NCBI RefSeq assembly: GCF_002155265.1
Contig: NZ_CP021251.1
Location: forward strand, 558,001-622,000
Direction: 5' to 3'
DNA from: Corynebacterium pseudotuberculosis
Lineage (GTDB): Bacteria > Actinomycetota > Actinomycetes > Mycobacteriales > Mycobacteriaceae
Length of the DNA: 64,000 nt
A model generated the notes under the pieces. That model was not told the origin of the DNA and ran no database searches. It saw nothing but the letters and a program-made list of their open reading frames with translations. Of the stretch, positions 9,897 through 18,778 are shown piece after piece; the stretch's first letter is position 1, and each line of letters starts with the position of its first letter. The position numbers and the translations under genes were made by a program.

Positions 9897-10412
9897 ATGC
9901 CCCGTAAAAACACCCCCGAGCTTCCTGTGGAAGTGATTCGCTCAAAGCGCCGGGTACGCACCGTTTCTGCTCGGCTTATCGGCGGGCGCGTGCAGATCCG
10001 AATCCCGGAGTCAATGAGCAAAAACGACGAACAGCGAGTCATCGCTGAAATGTCTGCAAAAGTGAAACGGAAAACTCAATCCACCGCAGATTCTAATGAG
10101 CAGCTCTTTCAGCGCGCTCAGTACTTAAACCGACGCTATCTGGATGGGAAAGCCAACCTAGGATCCATTAAGTGGGTGACTAATCAACGGAGACGCTGGG
10201 GGTCGTGCTCGCAAAGCACCGGGGAAATACGAATTTCTCACCGGTTGAAGGAAGTACCCGACTACGTTTTGGATTCTGTGATTATCCATGAACTCGTGCA
10301 TACGTTCATTCACAGTGGTCACAGCAAAGAGTTTTGGGAATGGGCGGATCGTGCCCCTTATGCGGAGCGGGCTAAGGGGTTTCTCGAGGCCATGCAGCGG
10401 GTGAGCGGTTAA
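9897..10412 (+). CDS. YgjP-like zinc metallopeptidase (DUF45/M48-like)
   Basis: This is a 171-residue WLM/SprT-like metallopeptidase. The zinc site is plain: VIIHELVHTFIHSGHSKEFW, that is HELVH plus a downstream GHSKEFW histidine and the glutamate base. The upstream RRRWGSCSQSTGEIRISHRL is the RWGSC...I.....L signature of YgjP/DUF45 proteins. The N-terminus VEVIRSKRRVRTVSARLIGGRVQIRIP also fits the family. ATG 9897 is chosen over 9855 because PRKNTPELPVEVIRSKRR begins the conserved region. It is transcribed divergently from the ThiF-like gene and ends in a terminator shared with the next gene. The physiological substrate is unknown. Confidence 0.85.
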   Translation: MPRKNTPELPVEVIRSKRRVRTVSARLIGGRVQIRIPESMSKNDEQRVIAEMSAKVKRKTQSTADSNEQLFQRAQYLNRRYLDGKANLGSIKWVTNQRRRWGSCSQSTGEIRISHRLKEVPDYVLDSVIIHELVHTFIHSGHSKEFWEWADRAPYAERAKGFLEAMQRVSG

Positions 10413-10417
10413 CCGCA

Positions 10418-10477
10418 CGAGAAAACCCCGAGCGGATCTGCAGCTTTAGCTTAGGAATCTAGCTCGGGGTTTCTCGG
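10418..10477. terminator. Bidirectional terminator between convergent genes
   Basis: Arms at 10418-10433 (CGAGAAAACCCCGAGC) and 10462-10477 (GCTCGGGGTTTCTCGG) are inverted repeats with one unpaired A. They sit between the peptidase gene and the convergent DUF2342 gene, and the A/T bases lie inside the arms as in two-way terminators. Confidence 0.75.
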
Positions 10478-10479
10478 CG

Positions 10480-11868
10480 TTAAGACTTCTTGGGGTCTTG
10501 ATCGTCGGTATCATCTTCCGGCTTGGGATTCTCCTTGCTTTCAGGATTCTCCCCCTCAGAAGCAAGCATTTCTTCTAGCTTGGTGATCTCCGCGATGGGG
10601 TCAAAGTCGGATCCGGAGGAGTCGTCGAGAAGCGCATCGATAAACTCAGCAGAAGATTCGAGGTCCTCGGCGGTGGGCAAGAAGTCCGGGTGATCCCATA
10701 CGTGATCGCGGAGCTCAGTGCCTACTGCGACGCCTACTCGACGCCACAGCTCTCGGGCCTCAGCCACCTTGGGGGCGGCGAACTCAATACCCACGACCTT
10801 TGCAAATGCCTGCTCCGCAGAACCTCCGGTGGCGCGGCGGCGACGCCATGCCTCGTTTAATGCGGCTGTGGAGGGAATGCGGTTTCCCATAGCCTCAGTA
10901 ACCACTATTTCTACCCAGCCTTCGATCAACGCAAGGAGGGTCTCTAGACGAGATGCAGCGTGGGAGTTACGCGAGGTAATGCGAGGGCTCATGTCGAGCC
11001 CCTGAAGCTGCTCCATAGCATTTTGGATCGCAGCGGGGTCACCAGACTCTAAGTTCAAATCACGCATGGCCTCTTCAATATGAGAAGTGTCGATGACCAG
11101 GCCTGCCGCATACTCCTCAACGGAAGACACTAGCCTTTCCCGCAGCCAGGGCACGTGTTTGAACAAGCGCTGCCGGGCTGCCTCGCGTGCGCTGAGATAG
11201 ACTATGACCTCGCGGTCTTCAATTTTTAGACCAGAGGTTTCTTTACGCAAGTTAGCGGGGAGCAAGGCGGTGACACCTGTAGGGGCTATGGGGAGCCCGA
11301 AATCCGTGCCGGCGATAGTCTGGGTAGCCAGGTCACCTAGAGCGTGACCTAGCTGCATACCAAAATTCATTCCGGACATCTGATTCATGATCTGCATCAT
11401 GGGGCCCACCATCTCGCGAGCCTCTTCAGGCAGCGAGTCAACCTGAGCTTGGGCCATGTTCTCAGCTACCGGGGTGACCAGACGCTTCCACATGGGAAGG
11501 GTTTGTTCTAGCCACAAGGAAGCATCCCAGGCAGCCACGGTATTGCCGGAGGCTGGCAAAATGGTGGCGTCATCAAGCCATATTTCCACCAGCCGGACGG
11601 CTTCTTCTACAGCAGCGGTGTCATTGTCCGAAACAGCTGTTGAAGAGCCAATTTGTTGCCTGGCAATCCGCTCTGCGAGGGCGTAGTTCACTGCCCCCTG
11701 TCCCTCGGGAGAATTCATAGTGGAACCCATCCCAGAGAGCATCTGTCCGAATTGGTTCAGCATGTCTCCCAAACCACCGGCGCCAAAGGGGTTGTTGTTG
11801 CGGCCGTTGTTATCATCATCGCCATTGCCGCCGAAGTTGAAAGAAAAACCGAATCCATTGGTATTCAT
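10480..11868 (-). CDS. DUF2342 family protein (zinc-dependent metalloprotease-like, Rv3195-type)
   Basis: This is a 462-residue actinobacterial protein of the family called 'zinc-dependent metalloprotease' or 'putative hydrolase' in databases. A low-complexity N-terminus (FNFGGNGDDDNNGRNNNPFGAGGLGDMLNQFGQMLSGMG) leads into the conserved helical core with LEDREVIVYLSAREAARQRLFKHVPWLRERL and SRLETLLALIEGWVEIVV. I cannot see a classical HEXXH in this copy, so it is probably not an active protease. The C-terminal tail is acidic and disordered (ESKENPKPEDDTDDQDPKKS). Its place next to the PDZ-Lon gene is conserved in mycobacteria (Rv3195/Rv3194c). The function is unknown. Confidence 0.8.
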   Translation of the reverse strand: MNTNGFGFSFNFGGNGDDDNNGRNNNPFGAGGLGDMLNQFGQMLSGMGSTMNSPEGQGAVNYALAERIARQQIGSSTAVSDNDTAAVEEAVRLVEIWLDDATILPASGNTVAAWDASLWLEQTLPMWKRLVTPVAENMAQAQVDSLPEEAREMVGPMMQIMNQMSGMNFGMQLGHALGDLATQTIAGTDFGLPIAPTGVTALLPANLRKETSGLKIEDREVIVYLSAREAARQRLFKHVPWLRERLVSSVEEYAAGLVIDTSHIEEAMRDLNLESGDPAAIQNAMEQLQGLDMSPRITSRNSHAASRLETLLALIEGWVEIVVTEAMGNRIPSTAALNEAWRRRRATGGSAEQAFAKVVGIEFAAPKVAEARELWRRVGVAVGTELRDHVWDHPDFLPTAEDLESSAEFIDALLDDSSGSDFDPIAEITKLEEMLASEGENPESKENPKPEDDTDDQDPKKS

Positions 11869-11949
11869 GCTTCATAACGGTACCTATTCTTGCGCTATTT
11901 GTGCCATGTTGGAAGCAACGCTGTGAGCGAACATGTACCCTAAGGACTC

Positions 11950-13005
11950 GTGAAACGTCGTCTAAGCACTCTTACACTGGGAGCCCTTCCCATCGTTGTC
12001 TTGGGAACTCTTGTCACCATTGATCATGTTCCCGGAACTGATATTGATTTAACCGTGCCGTATGCGGCGGAAGGACCAGGTCCTACGTTTAACACACTTG
12101 GGCAAATCGACGGGCAAGATATCGTGGAGATCGATGGCGCGGAAATTGATAAGACCCGCGGCAATCTCAATATGACAACGGTTTCTATCCGCAGCGGGAT
12201 GACTCTGGCCCAGGCGTTCAGCCGTTGGCTCTTTACAGACGACACGCTTATTCCCCTGGAACGCGTCTATCCCAAGAACAAAACCCCAGATCAGGTTAAT
12301 CAAGAAAACCAGCTTGCCTTTTCCACCTCCGAGGCCTCTGCGACCATCGCTGCGATGAATCATTTGGGCCGGCCGGTGGAAACGGAGGTTGCGGGTATCG
12401 TAGAGGAATCTGCCGCACAGGGGATCCTCCATGAAGGCGACGTGATTGTGGAGATCGACGGCACGGCTGTTGGCGGCCCCAAGCAAGTTCGAGAGGCTGT
12501 CCGGAAGAAAAACGTTGATGATACCGTGACAATTACGTATCAGCGTGACGGGAAAAAACACGATGCCACGGTGAAACTGGGTAAAAACCCTAGTGATCCC
12601 AAAATTCCGTTCTTAGGGGTCAGCATGGCAGCCAAACCAGCTGACGGAATCACGGTTGATTACCATCTCAAAGATATCGGCGGCCCCTCAGCCGGCCTTA
12701 TCTTTTCCCTAGCCGTGGTGGATAAGCTCAGCGGCGGAGAACTCAACGGCGGAAAATTTGTGGCAGGTACTGGAACCATAGATGATGACGGCACCGTAGG
12801 GCCTATCGGTGGGATCGCTCATAAAGTTCAAGCAGCCAAAGACGCCGGTGCAGAACTCTTTCTCGCTCCCGCTAAGAACTGCTCGGAGGCTGTAAGCCGG
12901 AACCATGACGGCATGACTATTGTGAGTGTTGACTCTTTAGAAGACGCCATCAAACAAATGGATGCCTATAATTCCGGCGGCGAGTACACAACGTGCAAAG
13001 AATAG
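11950..13005 (+). CDS. PDZ-containing Lon-type serine protease (YlbL/Rv3194c family)
   Basis: This is a membrane-anchored protease of 351 residues. A single N-terminal anchor helix (LSTLTLGALPIVVLGTLVTI) is followed by a substrate-like region, a PDZ domain (VAGIVEESAAQGILHEGDVIVEIDGTAVGGPKQVREAV) and a Lon proteolytic domain. The nucleophile lies in GGPSAGLIFSLAVVD and the paired lysine in GPIGGIAHKVQAAKDAGA, giving the Ser-Lys dyad. The start is GTG at 11950 with AAGGA at 11942-11946. The active domain faces outside the cell membrane. It lies divergent from the DUF2342 gene. Confidence 0.9.
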   Translation: MKRRLSTLTLGALPIVVLGTLVTIDHVPGTDIDLTVPYAAEGPGPTFNTLGQIDGQDIVEIDGAEIDKTRGNLNMTTVSIRSGMTLAQAFSRWLFTDDTLIPLERVYPKNKTPDQVNQENQLAFSTSEASATIAAMNHLGRPVETEVAGIVEESAAQGILHEGDVIVEIDGTAVGGPKQVREAVRKKNVDDTVTITYQRDGKKHDATVKLGKNPSDPKIPFLGVSMAAKPADGITVDYHLKDIGGPSAGLIFSLAVVDKLSGGELNGGKFVAGTGTIDDDGTVGPIGGIAHKVQAAKDAGAELFLAPAKNCSEAVSRNHDGMTIVSVDSLEDAIKQMDAYNSGGEYTTCKE

Positions 13006-13021
13006 CGGACAAAGAAAACAG

Positions 13022-13726
13022 TTAAGACTTAGCTTTGGCAGGCTCCGTATGGGTGGGGGTTTCCATGGCGGAGCTCTCTGCCTGCGGACACTGTGCTAAT
13101 CCCAAAGCATAGATCTGTTCCGCTGGGTCTTTTTCATCAGTAGACACCATTTGCTGCATAACCAGGCCTTCATCGTTGTCTACTACCGTGATCACTGCGG
13201 TACTACCCAGAGTGGACCAGCCCACAACGCGACGCCCGGTATCTTCTACCACTCGTGAGCTTCTGAGCTCCGTGAGCAGCTGCGTTGTGGATGCGGCTTT
13301 AGAATCGGATTTAAAAAATTGGAATTGGCCAATTTTTTCTCCAGAACAAGCCATCGAATTTTGGACTCCGTTTGCGTCGCAAGAGTCAAACTGGTCAAAA
13401 AAATCCTTAGGCGCGAGCGCCGCAAACTGCTTACGGGCCTTCTCCAAGTTGGGATTCTTCTTTGTTTTCTCTGAACTTGTCTCTGCTGTTCCAGCATCTA
13501 CCGTCCCGGTTCCCACCGATTGGCTGGTTTCCCGTGCACTCGACGCCGTAGGCGTCGTGGTCTCTGCCGCAGACTCTGAGGATGTTTCTGTTGCCGCCTG
13601 GGCTGGGTCATCTCGATCGTTTCCACAGGCCGTTACGCCTAAAAGACCGCATAATGCGAGGGCGCATGCGGATCTCCTAAAAACACGAATGTTCAGTGGC
13701 ATCCGGAGAGCGGTGAGGGAAAGCAC
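13022..13726 (-). CDS. Secreted lipoprotein, unknown function
   Basis: This 234-residue protein has a type II signal peptide: VFRRSACALALCGLLGVTAC, with the lipobox cysteine near residue 34. A Ser/Thr/Glu-rich linker (ETSSESAAETTTPTASSARETSQSVGTGTVDAGTAETSSEK) precedes a compact domain with two cysteines (FDSCDANGVQNSMACSG) that may form a disulfide. The start is GTG at 13726, with AGGAG 8 bases upstream; the internal ATG at 13702 has no such site. It ends 16 bases from the convergent PDZ-Lon gene. I recognise no enzymatic motif. Confidence 0.8.
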   Translation of the reverse strand: MLSLTALRMPLNIRVFRRSACALALCGLLGVTACGNDRDDPAQAATETSSESAAETTTPTASSARETSQSVGTGTVDAGTAETSSEKTKKNPNLEKARKQFAALAPKDFFDQFDSCDANGVQNSMACSGEKIGQFQFFKSDSKAASTTQLLTELRSSRVVEDTGRRVVGWSTLGSTAVITVVDNDEGLVMQQMVSTDEKDPAEQIYALGLAQCPQAESSAMETPTHTEPAKAKS

Positions 13727-13770
13727 AAAATCAGCTCCTGGGGCATCAATCGGGCGGAAACAACTCGATT

Positions 13771-14274
13771 CTAATCCAACGTCATACGAAGAGCAGCGAT
13801 AACTCCGGGGGCAACTCCAGGTCCGCCCCGCAACTCGATCTCATCAGCTGCAAAAGGACCACGCGCTTCCAACTCTTCTTCAGAAGGGCGCATCTGAAGA
13901 AGAGTCAACTCATGGTCTCCTTGGAGAACGCCGGAGAAAAGGCGCGCCGGGCGGGGGCCTGCTGCAGGATCGGAGGAATCTCTGAAGATGATTTCTTGGG
14001 CCAAAACGGCACCTATAACCTGGCTTGGCCAAGATACACGGGAGATATAATCCCCGAGTTCTTCTGATCCTGGCTGGATATGTTCCGGGAGATTATCTTG
14101 GACTACGAGCGCTAGGGGAGAGTCATCCTCTTCGGGGAGGGCGGAACCCACTAATTCTGCGGGGACCAGCGCAAATAGTGTAGGGGAGGCATCCCATCCC
14201 TCGGCGTGAATGAAATCGACTGCCTCCAGCATTGCCTTATTTAGTGCTTGGATGGGGTAGTCAGGAGTGCTCAT
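13771..14274 (-). CDS. PPA1309 family protein
   Basis: This 167-residue protein matches the actinobacterial PPA1309 family, seen in LNKAMLEAVDFIHAEGWDASPTLFALVPAEL and in LLQMRPSEEELEARGPFAADEIELRGGPGVAPGVIAALRMTLD. The family is cytosolic with unknown function and often sits next to the UPF0182 gene, as here. ATG 14274 is chosen because AAAGGA lies 7 bases before it; a longer frame to 14295 lacks a ribosome site. It is divergent from the UPF0182 gene. Confidence 0.85.
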   Translation of the reverse strand: MSTPDYPIQALNKAMLEAVDFIHAEGWDASPTLFALVPAELVGSALPEEDDSPLALVVQDNLPEHIQPGSEELGDYISRVSWPSQVIGAVLAQEIIFRDSSDPAAGPRPARLFSGVLQGDHELTLLQMRPSEEELEARGPFAADEIELRGGPGVAPGVIAALRMTLD

Positions 14275-14415
14275 TAAAAAATCCTTTACATTCACCTGTG
14301 AGGAAACTGTCGTAGACTAGGACATTACCTTGTCCATCGTAGAAAACTTTTGTATGGGATCCCCGTTGATTTCCGCGAATGTGACCCTACAAAGAATGAA
14401 ATAAAGGAGTTCGAG

Positions 14416-17382
14416 TTGGCGAACGGCCTTACGCCTCCGTCCCCCTCGATCGGTCGCCCACCTAAGTTGTTCACCCGGATTGTGGTACTTCTGGTGATTT
14501 TGGGTGCGCTGGTCCCCACGGCAATTGGTCTTTATACCAATTGGCTGTGGTTCGGTGAAGTTGATTTTAGGGGGGTGTTTAACAAGGTCATACTGACCCG
14601 AATTGTGCTGTTTGTGGTGTTCGCTCTGGTTGCAGGGATCATTACATGGATTGCCGGATGGCTCACATACCGTGGTCGTCCCGACGAACTCGATGTTCTG
14701 GACCTAGAGGGCCCAATCCCGCAATACCGTGCGGTGGTGGAGCGCAGCGTTAAACGATTCTTGACCATTATCCCTATAGTCATTGCTCTTGTTGCGGGCT
14801 TCCTGGGGCAGCAGAATTGGCAAACCGTCCAGTTGTTCCTTAACCGCCAAAGTTTTGGCGTATCGGATCCACAGTTTGGAATGGACTATGGATTTTATGC
14901 TTTCATGCTTCCGGCGCTGCGTCTGGGGCTGGGCACGGTATCAATCCTTGTTGCAGTAGCCTTCCTGCTCTCCCTGATCGGTCACTACCTTCTGGGAAGC
15001 ATCAGAATAGGCAACCAGGCAGCAGGCGTCCGAGGCAGTATCTCTTCCTACGCTCGCGTCCAGCTTTCCGTAACCGCAGGCTTGTGGATGCTTTTGAAGG
15101 TAGCCTCCTACTGGCTTGACCGCTATGACTTGCTCAATAACCGCCATGAGACTTTTACCGGCGGTAGCTACACGGACATCAATGCCGTCTTGCCTGCCAA
15201 GATCGTGCTGTTAGTAATTGCTGCAGTAGTTGCTCTCTGCTTCTTTTTGGTGGTTGTGCTGAAAGATCTTCGGATTCCGGCTGCAGCTACAGTTCTCATG
15301 GTGGTTAGCGCGGTTTCTATCGGAAGCATCTGGCCACTCATGGTGGAGCGTTTTTCTGTTTCCCCGAACCGTGCAGAGAAAGAGTCGGAATTTATCTCCC
15401 GTAATATTCAAGCGACTCGTTTTGCCTATGGCATCACTGATGACCAAGTAACTTACTTGAACAATTGGGGGGCTCAGGGGCCTAACTCGGATAAAGTAGC
15501 CTCGGATTCTGCCACAGTGAGCAACATCAGGTTGCTGGATCCTGAGATTATTTCTCCGACATTTACCCAGCAACAACAATTGAGAAACTTCTATGGTTTC
15601 CCCAAATCTCTTGCGATGGACCGCTACGTTATCGACGGGGAATTGCGTGACTTTGTGGTCGCCGCCAGAGAGCTTGATCCGAATGCTCTTCAAGAGAACC
15701 AGAGGGACTGGATCAACCGGCATACGGTATACACCCACGGAAACGGCATCGTTGCGGCGCAAGCGAACCAGGTGGATGAGGTAGCTCGCGACGTCGGATC
15801 CGCACGTGGCGGTTATCCGGTGTATACAGTCTCGGATCTGCAGTCGACAGACGCTGAGGCAAAAGAACTCGGCATCGTGGTCAAAGAGCCGCGCACGTAC
15901 TACGGCCCGGTTATCGCGTCTGCTCGCGACGGCGCCGATTACGCAGTGGTGGGCTCGGACCAAGGTAACCCCGTGGAATATGACACCGACTCTTCTACCT
16001 ACACGTATAAGGGTAAAGGCGGAGTGAACATTGGAAACCTCTTTAACCGCTTGGCGTTTGCCGTCCGCTACCAGGAACTTAATCTTGTTCTCTCGGATCG
16101 CGTGAATAAAAACTCGAAGCTCCTGTTCAACCGTGATCCCCGCGAACGCGTGCATAACGTGGCCCCGTGGCTGACCACAGATTCCACTACATATCCTGCG
16201 GTGATCGATGGACGCATCAAGTGGATCGTGGACGGATACACCACCCTTTCTTCTCTGCCATATTCGGAGCGGACGTCTATGACAGAGGCCACCACAGATA
16301 CCACCGCGCAGGTTGGTAATAGTGCACAGCGCATTGTCACCGACAACGTGGGATACATCAGGAACTCTGTGAAAGCCGTAGTGGATGCTTATGACGGCAG
16401 TGTGGATCTCTACGAGTTTGATGAGCAAGATCCGGTGCTCAAGGCGTGGAAGGGAATCTTCCCGGGCTCTGTGAAGCCAAAGTCGGAGATTTCTGAGTCG
16501 TTGATGAACCACCTGCGGTACCCGGAAGATATCTTCAAGGTTCAGCGTAAGATGTTGGCTCGCTACCACGTTGATGACGCTCGTGACTTCTTTACCAACG
16601 ACCGCTTCTGGTCAGTCCCAAGCGATCCATCTGCATCTGAAGGTCAGCAGAACATAGCGCAGCCTCCGTACTACGTGGTTGCTGCAGATCCTCACACTAA
16701 AAAGCCAAGCTTCCAGTTGATTACCCCGTTCCGTGGTCTGCAGCGTGAGTATTTGGCAGCGCATATGTCAGTGAGCTCAGACCCTGATAACTACGGCAAA
16801 ATCACCGTGCGGGTCCTGCCTACAGACACCTTGACTCAAGGACCTAAGCAGGCTCAAGACACCATGATGTCTTCGGATCAAATCGCCTCTGACCGTACGC
16901 TGTGGCGCGACACAAATGATCTCTTTAACGGCAATCTCCTGACTCTTCCGGTCGGTGATGGTGAGATCCTCTATGTGGAGCCGTTGTACTCCCAGCGTAA
17001 AGACCAAGCCTCGGCATTCCCTAAGCTTCTTCGCGTGCTTGTTTCCTACCAAGGAAAAGTTGGTTACGCCCCAACTATCTCTGAGGCGCTATCGCAGGTA
17101 GGGATTGATCCTAAGGCGGCTCAGGATCTTGGCGAGGCCCGGAACCTGGGCAAGGTGCCAAAGAAAGATGATGCTAACAAGGATCAATCGAATCAGAAGG
17201 AATCTCCTAAGCCATCAGCGCCTGCCACTGGTACTGGTGCAGCGGGAGAAGCCATCCAAAAGATCAACGATGCTCTTAAAGCCCTGGAGACCGCTAAGGG
17301 CAAGTCCAATGAAGAATATGGTCGTGCGATCGACCAGCTGGACAAAGCCGTTCAAGACTATCGCCACACTATAGGCGGATAG
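14416..17382 (+). CDS. UPF0182 family large membrane protein
   Basis: This 988-residue protein belongs to UPF0182 (DUF3097-unrelated; Rv3193c-like). About seven transmembrane helices fill the first 330 residues, for instance LFTRIVVLLVILGALVPTAIGLY and VILTRIVLFVVFALVAGIITWIAGWL. A large extracytoplasmic domain follows, then a charged helical tail (AIQKINDALKALETAKGKSNEEYGRAIDQL). I chose TTG at 14416 because AAGGAG ends 6 bases before it and the protein then opens with ANGLTPPSPSIGRPP; the frame is open back to 14350. The function is unknown. A large open frame on the other strand (15211-16569) is a shadow. Confidence 0.9.
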   Translation: MANGLTPPSPSIGRPPKLFTRIVVLLVILGALVPTAIGLYTNWLWFGEVDFRGVFNKVILTRIVLFVVFALVAGIITWIAGWLTYRGRPDELDVLDLEGPIPQYRAVVERSVKRFLTIIPIVIALVAGFLGQQNWQTVQLFLNRQSFGVSDPQFGMDYGFYAFMLPALRLGLGTVSILVAVAFLLSLIGHYLLGSIRIGNQAAGVRGSISSYARVQLSVTAGLWMLLKVASYWLDRYDLLNNRHETFTGGSYTDINAVLPAKIVLLVIAAVVALCFFLVVVLKDLRIPAAATVLMVVSAVSIGSIWPLMVERFSVSPNRAEKESEFISRNIQATRFAYGITDDQVTYLNNWGAQGPNSDKVASDSATVSNIRLLDPEIISPTFTQQQQLRNFYGFPKSLAMDRYVIDGELRDFVVAARELDPNALQENQRDWINRHTVYTHGNGIVAAQANQVDEVARDVGSARGGYPVYTVSDLQSTDAEAKELGIVVKEPRTYYGPVIASARDGADYAVVGSDQGNPVEYDTDSSTYTYKGKGGVNIGNLFNRLAFAVRYQELNLVLSDRVNKNSKLLFNRDPRERVHNVAPWLTTDSTTYPAVIDGRIKWIVDGYTTLSSLPYSERTSMTEATTDTTAQVGNSAQRIVTDNVGYIRNSVKAVVDAYDGSVDLYEFDEQDPVLKAWKGIFPGSVKPKSEISESLMNHLRYPEDIFKVQRKMLARYHVDDARDFFTNDRFWSVPSDPSASEGQQNIAQPPYYVVAADPHTKKPSFQLITPFRGLQREYLAAHMSVSSDPDNYGKITVRVLPTDTLTQGPKQAQDTMMSSDQIASDRTLWRDTNDLFNGNLLTLPVGDGEILYVEPLYSQRKDQASAFPKLLRVLVSYQGKVGYAPTISEALSQVGIDPKAAQDLGEARNLGKVPKKDDANKDQSNQKESPKPSAPATGTGAAGEAIQKINDALKALETAKGKSNEEYGRAIDQLDKAVQDYRHTIGG

Positions 17383-17508
17383 TCCAGATGGTTAGACTGA
17401 TCCTCAGTGCTTAGGTATATGGCGCCTGTGCTGGGGATTTGTCTATTTGTTAGGTCCTATGTAAAGTTACTCCTCGTTGCACAGGACATCTTGTTCTAAG
17501 GCAATCGT

Positions 17509-17585
<77 letters not shown>

Positions 17586-17592
17586 TGTTTCG

Positions 17593-17802
17593 TTAGCCCC
17601 CTCTTCGGAGGGGGCTTTCGTGTTTTTCAGGGGCCTTGGCTTGGTGGGGGATTAAATCATGCACGCTGATATCCAAAAGTTCAGCAACCGAAAATAGCTC
17701 AGCTAACGACCAAGAAATTTCCCCTCGCACTTTTCGGCCAGCGGTTGCACCAGAGATACCCAAAACTTCTCCAAGCTGTTTCTTTATGACGCGATTGACC
17801 AT
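17593..17802 (-). pseudogene. XRE-type helix-turn-helix protein, probably N-terminally truncated
   Basis: The 69 residues read as a phage-repressor-like HTH: KKQLGEVLGISGATAGRKVRGEISWSLAELFSVAELLDISVHDLIP fits helices 2 to 5 of the XRE fold, with LGISGATAGRKVRG as the recognition region. Helix 1, normally about 15 residues before this, is missing: the frame only adds VIFLL up to a GTG at 17820 before it closes. Its ATG (17800-17802) overlaps the ATG of the divergent Abi gene, so the two starts collide. It looks like the 3' remainder of a repressor/regulator left at a tRNA integration site. A short functional DNA-binding protein cannot be excluded. Confidence 0.55.
17595..17616 (+). terminator. 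Terminator after tRNA-fMet
   Basis: A perfect 9-bp stem (AGCCCCCTC / GAGGGGGCT) around a TTCG tetraloop, followed by a T-rich run at 17617-17627. It also contains the stop region of the small HTH frame on the other strand. Confidence 0.9.
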
Positions 17803-18622
17803 GAGTAAGAAAATGACCACGAGACAACACGCAAGACAGCTAACAAGGCAAGCTCTTGCGCAGAAAGTAGCTCACCAATCCGGCCTTGAGCCAATGAAGT
17901 TTCATTACTTTCTGGGGTATGCCCGCAATTTCAGAGAGTTGTACTTTGACGGAAAGTTGCCAGGCCGGAAAACGCCTGACCGTGTGTTCCGGTTGATTGA
18001 TGTCGACGCTAAAGTTTCGGAAGTTCTCTATTCGGGTATTCGAAATGCTGAATGGCTATTGCGGCATTATCTCGTGCAAGAGTACTGCGAGAGATTTGAG
18101 TCTCGGGGTTCATTTCTTGATTTCGAAAATTACTTGAACTTGGGAGACGATTACACCAATGATCATTTAGCTCGTGGCTTAATGAATGACATTCTTGATT
18201 ACAGTGAAACATATGTTGTAGAACAGCTTGCCGAAGTTGCTAAGGCTCTGAAGTGTCCGCCTCCTAAGCGGTGTGACGTAAGCAATTGGGAGCATTGTAA
18301 AAATCTTTCAGAAGACTTGGCGTTGTGGTCAGTCGTTGATAGTTTTTCGCTGGGGCGTTTGGTAAAGCTGATACAGCGCTGTGATAGCACCGCGGACGAT
18401 AAACAACGTATTTGGCGTAAAATTGCCGCAGATATGGATATTCCCGCTGGGCGTTTTGGTGTAGGGATGGAATCGCTACGTTCATTAAGGAATCTGGTTT
18501 CGCATCAATCTAGACTTTGGCTAAGACCAACAACGAACACTGTCAGTAAAAAGGGCCAGTTTCATAAGAAGATTGGCCGTTGTCACAGAAATCCATACCC
18601 GTTTGGTGTACCGATAGGGTGA
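17801..18622 (+). CDS. Abi-family (Abi_2/AbiD-F-like) HEPN protein
   Basis: This 273-residue protein resembles the Abi_2 group of abortive-infection proteins: HYFLGYARNFRELYFDG and VFRLIDVDAKVSEVLYSGIRNAEWLLRHYLVQEYCERF match the family layout. Near the C-terminus SLRNLVSHQSRLW holds an RX4-H motif (R230 to H235), the catalytic signature of HEPN RNases. In lactococci, Abi_2 proteins stop phage growth by killing or arresting the infected cell; RNase action here is inference. ATG 17801 or 17813 may be the start; neither has a good ribosome site. The frame is open further upstream, but only across the antisense HTH region. G+C is below the flanking core. Confidence 0.75.
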   Translation: MSKKMTTRQHARQLTRQALAQKVAHQSGLEPMKFHYFLGYARNFRELYFDGKLPGRKTPDRVFRLIDVDAKVSEVLYSGIRNAEWLLRHYLVQEYCERFESRGSFLDFENYLNLGDDYTNDHLARGLMNDILDYSETYVVEQLAEVAKALKCPPPKRCDVSNWEHCKNLSEDLALWSVVDSFSLGRLVKLIQRCDSTADDKQRIWRKIAADMDIPAGRFGVGMESLRSLRNLVSHQSRLWLRPTTNTVSKKGQFHKKIGRCHRNPYPFGVPIG

Positions 18623-18778
18623 GAATGACGTCGTGACAATCAGGCCATGTAGGTTCCTTAGTGATGATGATCTGAGCCTGAATCTAGGTTGCCTAGGGAA
18701 TAGTTGCAACGATCTTCCTCGAACGAACTTCAGCTAGAATATGCAATATCCTCAAAACTGACTGGAGTGCTTCTAAAG

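Noticed and set aside
15211..16569. 452-codon open frame on the minus strand
   Set aside because: It lies fully antisense to the conserved UPF0182 gene, shows no family features and is His/Arg-rich as antisense frames are.
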